A stretch of 64,000 bases of DNA, from contig JAHDQO010000010.1 of assembly GCA_018433765.1 (NCBI GenBank), positions 116,919-180,918 of the forward strand, given 5' to 3'. Under the pieces are notes generated by a model. It made no database searches and was not told where the DNA came from. It saw only the letters and a program-made list of their open reading frames with translations. Made by a program: the position numbers and the translations under genes. Shown piece after piece: positions 57,062 to 64,000 of the stretch. The stretch comes from Tissierellales bacterium (GTDB lineage Bacteria > Bacillota > Clostridia > Tissierellales > Sedimentibacteraceae). How positions within the stretch are numbered: the first letter of the stretch is position 1; each line of letters starts with the position of its first letter.

Positions 57062-57898
57062 ATTATATAAAAATACTATATAAGAAGAAACAATAATAAG
57101 CAGTCCGCCTATTATACTTAAATAATCAGAAATTTCAGAAAATACTAAATATCCTAGTATTGAAGAAAATATTATATTAGAATAACTAAAAATGGATATT
57201 TCTGAAGCAGGAGCATATTTATATGCATATGTAAGTGTTATTTGACCAGTTGCAGCAAAGATGCCAATACCTAACAACAAAATAAATTCATAAAAAGTTG
57301 GCATCACAAATGTAGTTATTACAAAAGGTATACTGCAAACAACAGATACAAATGAGAAATAAAAAACTATAGTAGACGCTTCTTCCTTGTCACCAAGATA
57401 CCTAACTAAAGTATAAGCAGCCCCTGCTAAAATTGCTGATAAAAGTCCACTAAAAGCAGGAATAGCTTCAAAAGTAAATTGAGGTTTTATAACAAGACAA
57501 GCACCAATAAATGCAATAATAAGTGCTGGCACTTGTACTTTAGATAATTTTTCTTTCAATAAAAAGAAAGCAAAAATAGTAACAAAAAATGGAGATAATT
57601 TATTAAGTATAGCTGCATCAGATAAAATCAAATTGTTAGTAGCATAGAAAAATGCAACTACTCCTAAAAACCCAAAAACTGAACGGCCAATTAAATATTT
57701 TTGATTTTCTTTTTTTCCAAAATAACTAAAATTGTTTTTCTTAATAATGAAAAACATAATTATTAAACTAATAAAATTTCTAAAAAGAACCTTTTCAATA
57801 ACAGGTATGTTCTCTGCAAGTTTTACAGCAGTCTGCATAATTGAAAAATTAAGTGAAGATAAAAGCATAAGTAAAATTGCTAATTGTTTATTTTTCAT
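57041..57898 (-). CDS. EamA/DMT-superfamily transporter
   Basis: A 285-residue carrier with ten hydrophobic segments in the two-fold EamA repeat, for example the conserved start LLSSLNFSIMQTAVKLAE and FLGVVAFFYATNNLILSDAAILNKLSPFF, typical of the RhaT/YdcZ-like drug/metabolite group. Substrate unknown; metabolite efflux is common. TAGGAGAATGAC precedes the ATG. It is transcribed alone. Confidence 0.9.
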   Translation of the reverse strand: MKNKQLAILLMLLSSLNFSIMQTAVKLAENIPVIEKVLFRNFISLIIMFFIIKKNNFSYFGKKENQKYLIGRSVFGFLGVVAFFYATNNLILSDAAILNKLSPFFVTIFAFFLLKEKLSKVQVPALIIAFIGACLVIKPQFTFEAIPAFSGLLSAILAGAAYTLVRYLGDKEEASTIVFYFSFVSVVCSIPFVITTFVMPTFYEFILLLGIGIFAATGQITLTYAYKYAPASEISIFSYSNIIFSSILGYLVFSEISDYLSIIGGLLIIVSSYIVFLYNKKTHIS

Positions 57899-58152
57899 GT
57901 CATTCTCCTAAATTTTATAATTAGTAGTAGTATAACAAATTTAGTTTATTTAGTACAGTATATTTAAAGTAAACAAACCTATATATTATTACAAAATATG
58001 GCTATTAAATATATTTATTGACAAATAAGTTAAAAATGATTAATATTAATTATTGCTATATATATAAATTACTTAAATTTCAGTAGTAGATTTATCTAAA
58101 AAGGTGAAGTAATAATAAGTCTATTGAAGGAAAGAAGTAATTGGAGGTAAAG

Positions 58153-59463
58153 ATGAAGGATGATGATACTAAAATAGTATTTTGGAGATATTTAGCACTA
58201 GATTATAAGGTAGTGCAAGATTACCTAGAAGATATGGCACTTGAAGGTTATGAACTTATTTCTATATATTCGATTATTCCCTTTGCAAAATTTAAAAAAA
58301 TTACTCCAAGAAGAATAAGATATTATACAGATGTGTTCGAATTAGATGAAAGGAAAAGTAATATTGAATTATATGAAAAATTAGGTTGGAAGTTGGTTGG
58401 ATCTAGTGAAGAAATTTATATTTTTAAAGAAAAATATAATAATGCTAAAGTAATTCCAATTAAAAAAGATAAAGATATAATTATAAAATCTTTAATAAAA
58501 AAAGAATATATTTTATTATTTGAATTTTTTGTTTTGCTTATTCTTTTCTGCACTAGCATAACAATATTAGATTATGAAATATTATTATCATATGCTTCGT
58601 TCGGAAATCTGTTTTATCTAACTGTTACTATGTTATACAGTATTATCTATATTTTATATTTATTTAGTTATTTAGTAAAATTAAAAAGATCTATAAAAGA
58701 AGAAGAAATATTAAGAGTACCAACAGTTGAATCTGCAAACATAAGAGCATATTGTAATTACTTATATGTAGTTTCTTTTAAAGCAATTGTTATTTTGTTT
58801 ATGCTAGGTACATTTTTTAATTTATCTAAAATAATCCCAATTGTTTTAACTATTATAGCAGTAGGTACAGTTTCAGTGATATTAATAAAAAAATCGTTAA
58901 GGAATACTGATAAAATAAGAAAAATTAGAAATACAGTGTTAGTTGTTGCTGTCATGGCAGTAATATCATTTGTATCATTAGCTCAGTTTAATTTTAATGA
59001 AGTATTAAATTTATCTTTTAGTGATTATGATTATGATGAAATAAGACAAATGGCTGTAGAATACCCTGTACTAAAGTTAGATTGTTTTTTTCAAGACAAA
59101 GATTTAGATTTTATGTATGCAATATTTAATGAAGAAAAAAGTCCATTTATTGATGCATATTACAGCTATAAAGAAGTTACAGATGGTAAAGGAATACTAT
59201 CAACTGATTATTATGAAGCAAAAAATACTTATTTTGCTAAAATAGTTTTTGATGGTATATTAAATGAAAAAAGTGATACGAATATAAAATATATTAATTC
59301 CTCAATTTTTAATGCAGATAAAGTAGTTTACTTTGAAAATTTTAAGAATAAATCAAATTCTTTGCTAATATTACATAGAAATATAACCATTTTTATTTCT
59401 GGTGAAATAGATTTTTTAACAGAACAAAACTCAAAAAAAGTAATAGAAGTACTTAACTTATAG
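58153..59463 (+). CDS. DUF2812-domain membrane protein
   Basis: A 436-residue protein. The N-terminal about 105 residues match DUF2812 (FWRYLALDYKVVQDYLEDMALEGYELISI, then GWKLVGSSEEIYIFKEK). Two hydrophobic pairs follow (about residues 120-190 and 215-280), then a C-terminal extracellular or cytoplasmic domain. DUF2812 proteins are often encoded beside PadR regulators, but none is here. The ATG at 58153 is chosen over TTG at 58141, which belongs to the TTGGAGG ribosome site. Function unknown. Confidence 0.8.
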   Translation: MKDDDTKIVFWRYLALDYKVVQDYLEDMALEGYELISIYSIIPFAKFKKITPRRIRYYTDVFELDERKSNIELYEKLGWKLVGSSEEIYIFKEKYNNAKVIPIKKDKDIIIKSLIKKEYILLFEFFVLLILFCTSITILDYEILLSYASFGNLFYLTVTMLYSIIYILYLFSYLVKLKRSIKEEEILRVPTVESANIRAYCNYLYVVSFKAIVILFMLGTFFNLSKIIPIVLTIIAVGTVSVILIKKSLRNTDKIRKIRNTVLVVAVMAVISFVSLAQFNFNEVLNLSFSDYDYDEIRQMAVEYPVLKLDCFFQDKDLDFMYAIFNEEKSPFIDAYYSYKEVTDGKGILSTDYYEAKNTYFAKIVFDGILNEKSDTNIKYINSSIFNADKVVYFENFKNKSNSLLILHRNITIFISGEIDFLTEQNSKKVIEVLNL

Positions 59464-59522
59464 CAATATAATTATATAATAAACTATATAGAACATTAAA
59501 TATGTGAAATGAGGTATTTGTA

Positions 59523-60125
59523 TTGAAAAGAATAAGGAATTGGTTTATATCAGGAATTATTACTATCTTTCCTATAGGAGTTACATTTTATCTAATAGGA
59601 AAAGTTGTTGAGTTAACAGATCATATTTTTGTACCTATTATACAACCTTTAACAAGAATAAATATTCCCGGAATAGGACTTTTTTTAGCTTTGATACTAA
59701 TTATAGGTGTGGGTGCTTTAACAAGTAATATAATAGGTAATAAATTAACATCATATGTAAACAATCTTTTTAGCCGTATACCTATTATAAAAACTGTATT
59801 TGTACCACTCAAACAAATAGTTGAAAATATGTCAAGTAAAACTAATAATGCATTTAGACAGGTAGTATTGGTAGAGTTTCCGAGAGATGATTGTTATAGT
59901 ATAGGGTTTTTAACTAATGATAGTATAGAGATGATATCATCAAATAAGGTACCTGTTTTTGTGCCTACAACACCTAATCCAACTAATGGTTTTTTAATAT
60001 ATGTAGAACCTTCTAAATATGTACCCTTAAATATTGGAGTAGATGAAGGAATAAAAATGGTTGTTTCTATGGGTACAATATCTCCTAGTTCTATACATGA
60101 AGGAATGTATGCTAAGGATGAATAA
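59523..60125 (+). CDS. DUF502-family membrane protein
   Basis: A 200-residue membrane protein. The start IRNWFISGIITIFPIGVTFYLI and the central segment ILIIGVGALTSNIIGNKL are two transmembrane helices. FSRIPIIKTVFVPLKQIVE and the soluble C-terminal part with VPTTPNPTNGFLIYVEPSK are the conserved DUF502 blocks. No role is established. TTG start behind GAAATGAGG. It may share a transcript with the DUF2812 gene 59 bases before. Confidence 0.88.
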   Translation: MKRIRNWFISGIITIFPIGVTFYLIGKVVELTDHIFVPIIQPLTRINIPGIGLFLALILIIGVGALTSNIIGNKLTSYVNNLFSRIPIIKTVFVPLKQIVENMSSKTNNAFRQVVLVEFPRDDCYSIGFLTNDSIEMISSNKVPVFVPTTPNPTNGFLIYVEPSKYVPLNIGVDEGIKMVVSMGTISPSSIHEGMYAKDE

Positions 60126-60241
60126 TAATTAAATATATTATTAATTTTATTAATTCATTATTATGAACTTTTTAATTCGTCAAAATATTCAATTGATAGA
60201 AATAAAAGTTAATATTATTGTGGAATAATTCAATTTTTATA

Positions 60242-60270
60242 TTGCATTAATATTAACATTATGATATTAT
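60242..60270 (+). promoter_or_regulatory. Possible promoter for the riboswitch transcript
   Basis: TTGCAT, 17 bases, TATTAT, with an extended -10 TGA just before. It lies about 80 bases upstream of the riboswitch. Confidence 0.4.
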
Positions 60271-60351
60271 ATCATTACAAAAAAATATACAAAAAATAAC
60301 ATTTTAGTTTTTGTACAAGTTTTATTATAAAAAAATAATATTTTTATGATG

Positions 60352-60432
60352 GAATAGGCAAAACAGTTGAAAGACTGTGACGCAAAGCTAGAAGTCTAAG
60401 GTATTGAAAATACCATGATAGTTCGGCTGCTT
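60352..60432 (+). ncRNA. Cyclic-di-GMP-I riboswitch (GEMM) aptamer
   Basis: It shows the GEMM core: GGCAAAACAGTTGAAAGACTG (GAAA tetraloop hairpin), then TGACGCAAAGCTA, AAGTCTAAGG, a GTATTGAAAATAC hairpin, and TGATAGTTCGGCTGC. This is the class I cyclic-di-GMP aptamer consensus. The 3' side of the aptamer is shared with the terminator that follows, so ligand binding and termination are mutually exclusive; that geometry predicts gene activation by c-di-GMP. Confidence 0.93.
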
Positions 60433-60460
60433 AATATTTAAGCAACGGACTATTTTTTTA
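60418..60460 (+). terminator. Riboswitch-controlled terminator
   Basis: TAGTTCGGCTGCTT pairs imperfectly with AAGCAACGGACTA and is followed by seven T. Its 5' arm overlaps the aptamer 3' end. Confidence 0.82.
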
Positions 60461-60510
60461 TTCTATAAATTGTACATATAAAATAATAAACCAAATAAAA
60501 GGAGAATGAT

Positions 60511-63500
60511 ATGGGTATTGAAAAGAAATTAAGGAAGATTATATCACTAACGTTAGTAATGCTTATGGTGATAACTAGTATGCCGATTAATTCATTTACG
60601 TCAGTATATGCAGATGATGACGATGAAGATTATATTTATATCAATACTAGAAGTAATCAAAATAATGGGAATAATGGACAACTCATTAGGTGTGAAATTG
60701 ATGATGATTGTGAATTCAAGGTAATTAAGAGAAATATACCAACGTACGGAGATATAGCTAATTGTAAAGGAACTCTGTATGGAGTTACACTAGATGGCAA
60801 ATTATATAAGAATATAAATGAAAATAATCCTGAGCTAATTAGAGATTTAAAAAGTAACATTAATTCATTAACAGCAGATACTGATGGAAATCTTTATTTT
60901 GTAAAAGATAAGAAATTGTATAGATTAAATACAAATGAAACAATAGATTTTTTATGCAATACTAACCATTCTTCTAAAGGTGATTTAGCTATATATGATG
61001 GTGATTTATTTTATTTAGGTGATAATGAATTAATAAGAATTGATGTAAGTGCTGGCTACAAAATAACTCAATTTAAAAAACTTAATTCAAATGCACATGG
61101 TCTTGCAGTATCAAATGGAAATTTGTATATATGTTATGAGAATAAAACAATCCAAAAAGTTAAAGTTAAATCAAATAGTATTCAATTAAAAAAAATATAT
61201 AGAAATGAAGACGATGATGACGATGTAAATATTCATGACATTTGGGGAGCAGCTTCAGGGCAAACTCAGGTTATAGATGATGTAAGTATTCAACCAGTAC
61301 AAGTAAAACCTGTACAAGCATCACCAGATGGTGGAGAAATTAAAAAAGGAACTAAAATTACATTAACAACAGAAACTGTAGGAGCAACTATATGGTATAA
61401 AATAGGAACAGGTAGCTATAAAGAATACAAAACAAATGAAGAGATAGTAATTGATTCAGCTCAGACTATAACAGCAAAAGCAACATTTTATACTATGAAG
61501 GATAGTGAAGAAAGAGAATTTAGATATACTATAAAAGAACCTGCAATTAATGATAATTATATATACATAAATGATGAACATGGTACAATTGAAAAACTTT
61601 CTTTGTCTGATAGTAATACCGAAGGTGTTTTACAATTGAACGATTATGTTAGAGAAATAGCTTATCTTGGAAATAATGAATTTTTAGGAATATGGGCAGA
61701 AAATCAAGATAGTAATGATGCTAAAATTGTAAAGATAAACTCAGAGGGTGATTTAGAAGAAATTACAAATTTAAATTATGAAGAAATAGTTACAACAGCA
61801 TTGGATGTAGATGATAATGGATACTTTTATTATGCTACTAAAAATAGAGACTATTCGCAACATTTTTATTCTACAACAATAAAGCGCTGTAATATTGATA
61901 CTAAGGAAGTGGAGATACTAGTTGAAAATCTTCCATTAAAAGCTTTTTCCGATATAGCTGTTTATAACGGTGATTTATACTGTTTAGGATATGAATCTTC
62001 TGAAATAACTAATCTAAATTTTAGAGCATATGTTTATAAAATTTTTGTAGATAATGATAAATATAAATATAATAAATTTAAAAAAATACACATTAAACAT
62101 TATGGTTGGAATAATTATGAAGTTTATTCAGGAATTTCAGTATCAGAAGGAAAATTATATTTAACTGGTTATGTAAGCACTGAAAGTAATGATTTTTATC
62201 ATGAGTTAAAATTAGATGGAAGTCTTGGTGTTAAATATTTTTATAATAATGAAGATATGAATCAACCTCTAGGTGCAGCATCATCAGAGTTACAAGAATT
62301 TAATCCTATAATTATAGCACCTCCAAACACAGCACCAGTAATAACAGTAAATCCACAACAAGTGACAATAAGTGTTGGAAGCAGTTATGATGTAATGGAT
62401 GGTGTAAAAGCTATAGATGAAGAAGACGGAGATTTAACAGATGAAATAGTAATAATAGGAGAAGTAGATACAAACGAAGTAGGAACATATAAAATAATAT
62501 ATACAGTAACAGATTCAGCAGGAACTACAGCAACAGAAGTGAGAACAGTAAAAGTAGTAGATGATGAAGCACCAGTGATTACCATAAAAGGAGAAAATCC
62601 TGTAACAGTATCACATAGAAGTGAATATATAGATGCTGGAGCAGAAGCGCTAGATAGTGTTGATGGAGACTTAACAAGTTCTATAGTAACAACAGGTGAA
62701 GTAGATACAACAAAAGTAGGAACATATGAGATAACATATACAGTAACAGACTTAGCCGGAAATACAGCAACAGCAGTAAGGGAAGTAAAAGTAATAGATG
62801 ATAAAAAACCAGAGATTACTATAAACGGAGAAAATCCAATAACAATATCACACGGAAGTGAATATGTAGATGCAGGAGCAACAGCGCTGGATAATGTTGA
62901 TGGTGATTTGTCAGATAAGATAATAACAACAGGTGAAGTAGATACAATACAAGTAGGAGAATATGAAATAACATATACAGTAACAGACTTAGCAGGGAAT
63001 ACAACGACAGCAGTAAGAATTGTAAATGTAGTAGATGATGAAAAACCAGAAATTACTGTATTAGGTGATAATCCATCAATAGTATCGCATGGAAGTGAAT
63101 ATACAGATGCAGGAGCAACAGCAAGTGACAATGTAGATGGAGACTTAACAAGTTCTATAGTAACAACAGGCGAAGTAGATACAACAAAAGTAGGAACATA
63201 TGAAATAACATATACAGTAACAGATGCAGCCGGAAATACAGCAACAGCAGTGAGAACAGTAAAAGTAGAAGATGATGAAAAACCAGAAATTACAGTATTA
63301 GGAGAGAATCCTTCAATAGTATCACATGGAAGCATATACGAAGATGCTGGAGCAACAGCGAGTGATAATGTAGACGGAGATTTAACAAGTTCTATAGTAA
63401 CAACAGGAACTGTAGATACAAACGAAGTAGGAACATATGAAATAACATATACAGTAACAGATGCAGCCGGAAATACAGCAACAGCAGTGAGAACAGTAAA

Positions 63501-64000
63501 AGTAGAAGATGATGAAAAACCAGAAATTACAGTATTAGGAGAGAATCCTTCAATAGTATCGCACGGAAGTGAATATATAGATGCAGGAGCAACAGCAAGT
63601 GATAATGTAGACGGTGATTTGTCAGATAAGATAATAACAACAGGAGAAGTAGACACGACAAAAGTAGGAGAATATGAAATAACATATACAATTACAGATG
63701 CAGCTGGAAATACAGCGACAGCTAAAAGAATTGTTAAAGTAGTAGATGATGAAAAACCAGAAATTAATGTATTAGGAGATAATCCTGCAATAGTATCACA
63801 TGGAAGTGAATATGTAGATGCTGGAGCAGAAGCGGTAGATAATGTAGATGGTGATTTGTCAGATCAAATAATGACAACAGGCGAAGTAGATACAACACAA
63901 GTAGGAGAATATGAAATAACATATACAATTACAGATGCAGCTGGAAATACAGCGACAGCTAAAAGAATTGTTAAAGTAGTAGATGATGAAAAACCAGAAA
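60511..64000 (+). CDS. Large secreted Ig-repeat surface protein (probable adhesin), 3'-truncated
   Basis: The frame is open from the ATG at 60511 to the right edge: 1,163 codons with no stop. Residues about 1-33 are a signal peptide ending VYADD. A first strand-repeat region (about 35-240) and another (about 350-600) look like beta-propeller-type segments with many YGVTLDG/LYFVKD-like turns. Between them, about residues 265-350 (SPDGGEIKKGTKITLTTET) resemble a chitobiase C-terminal/FN3-like domain. From about residue 605 on it is tandem Ig-like HYR/DUF5011 repeats. Controlled by the c-di-GMP riboswitch 80 bases upstream; AAAAGGAG precedes the ATG. Anchor signal, if any, lies beyond the window. 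Confidence 0.9.
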   Translation, partial: MGIEKKLRKIISLTLVMLMVITSMPINSFTSVYADDDDEDYIYINTRSNQNNGNNGQLIRCEIDDDCEFKVIKRNIPTYGDIANCKGTLYGVTLDGKLYKNINENNPELIRDLKSNINSLTADTDGNLYFVKDKKLYRLNTNETIDFLCNTNHSSKGDLAIYDGDLFYLGDNELIRIDVSAGYKITQFKKLNSNAHGLAVSNGNLYICYENKTIQKVKVKSNSIQLKKIYRNEDDDDDVNIHDIWGAASGQTQVIDDVSIQPVQVKPVQASPDGGEIKKGTKITLTTETVGATIWYKIGTGSYKEYKTNEEIVIDSAQTITAKATFYTMKDSEEREFRYTIKEPAINDNYIYINDEHGTIEKLSLSDSNTEGVLQLNDYVREIAYLGNNEFLGIWAENQDSNDAKIVKINSEGDLEEITNLNYEEIVTTALDVDDNGYFYYATKNRDYSQHFYSTTIKRCNIDTKEVEILVENLPLKAFSDIAVYNGDLYCLGYESSEITNLNFRAYVYKIFVDNDKYKYNKFKKIHIKHYGWNNYEVYSGISVSEGKLYLTGYVSTESNDFYHELKLDGSLGVKYFYNNEDMNQPLGAASSELQEFNPIIIAPPNTAPVITVNPQQVTISVGSSYDVMDGVKAIDEEDGDLTDEIVIIGEVDTNEVGTYKIIYTVTDSAGTTATEVRTVKVVDDEAPVITIKGENPVTVSHRSEYIDAGAEALDSVDGDLTSSIVTTGEVDTTKVGTYEITYTVTDLAGNTATAVREVKVIDDKKPEITINGENPITISHGSEYVDAGATALDNVDGDLSDKIITTGEVDTIQVGEYEITYTVTDLAGNTTTAVRIVNVVDDEKPEITVLGDNPSIVSHGSEYTDAGATASDNVDGDLTSSIVTTGEVDTTKVGTYEITYTVTDAAGNTATAVRTVKVEDDEKPEITVLGENPSIVSHGSIYEDAGATASDNVDGDLTSSIVTTGTVDTNEVGTYEITYTVTDAAGNTATAVRTVKVEDDEKPEITVLGENPSIVSHGSEYIDAGATASDNVDGDLSDKIITTGEVDTTKVGEYEITYTITDAAGNTATAKRIVKVVDDEKPEINVLGDNPAIVSHGSEYVDAGAEAVDNVDGDLSDQIMTTGEVDTTQVGEYEITYTITDAAGNTATAKRIVKVVDDEKPE
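62323..64000 (+). repeat. Tandem 237-bp Ig-domain repeats
   Basis: The codons for DDE(K/A)P recur at 62560, 62797, 63034, 63271, 63508, 63745 and 63982, a fixed 237-base (79-residue) period. Each unit has SHGSEY(V/T/I)DAGA, (N/S)VDGDL, TTGEVDT and VG(E/T)YEITYTVTD(L/A)AGN. Units from 63034 on are nearly identical in DNA over long stretches. The array continues past the window. Confidence 0.95.

Noticed and set aside
62385..63656. A 423-codon open frame on the minus strand opposite the adhesin repeats
   Set aside because: It exists only because the 237-base repeats lack stops in that frame; its product is periodic Ser/Val/Pro-rich and it has no ribosome site. The plus-strand frame has a signal peptide and known domains.

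Overview
The window is AT-rich DNA (roughly 30% G+C by eye) from a low-GC Firmicute, most likely an anaerobic, amino-acid-using member of the Clostridia. The evidence is gene content and order: the block dnaX-ybaB-recR-yaaL-bofA-yaaO-tmk-darA-holB-ricT and the block fba-tal-glpX-rho-rpmE both match Bacillus/Clostridia neighbourhoods. A BofA homologue suggests an endospore-forming lineage. Many starts are TTG or GTG behind strong GGAGG ribosome sites. No rRNA, tRNA, CRISPR array, transposase or integrase gene was seen.

Layout. 1-9.5 kb is an efflux region: the end of an RND permease, a TetR regulator, two TolC-like proteins, an FtsX-type ABC permease with its ATPase, and a lipoprotein membrane-fusion protein. 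9.8-14.6 kb holds an orphan lipoprotein, a GlnK/GlnL-like two-component system and an NhaC-family antiporter. 14.7-21.1 kb is central metabolism and transcription termination (glpX, an NSS transporter with its 32-residue MetS-like subunit, tal and fba on the minus strand, rho, rpmE). 21.4-25.2 kb has an aminotransferase, a GltS-like carrier and a PlsC acyltransferase with a zinc ribbon. 25.4-37.6 kb is the replication/recombination block, interrupted between recR and yaaL by three accessory genes, one a MerR-methyltransferase fusion behind a MerR-type promoter. 37.7-43.9 kb has a YcaO protein with a cysteine cluster, an FGGY kinase, acetyltransferases, a small protein that is about 30% methionine, and a lipoate ligase. 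44.3-47.3 kb is guaB-guaA.

Directly after guaA, at a position known in other bacteria as an island insertion site, an AbiEi/AbiEii toxin-antitoxin pair lies between two diverged direct repeats. Each repeat carries a copy of the same terminator and a decayed fragment of a DUF1016 (YhcG-type) nuclease gene. 49.7-60.1 kb has a DUF6273 protein, a metallo-beta-lactamase-fold hydrolase, a sigma-54 regulon (activator, PatB-type C-S lyase, dicarboxylate/amino acid symporter) with a recognisable -24/-12 promoter, an EamA transporter, and DUF2812 and DUF502 membrane proteins. The window ends in a class I cyclic-di-GMP riboswitch with an overlapping terminator, followed by a large secreted protein that runs off the edge in Ig-like repeats of exactly 237 bp: a probable c-di-GMP-controlled adhesin.
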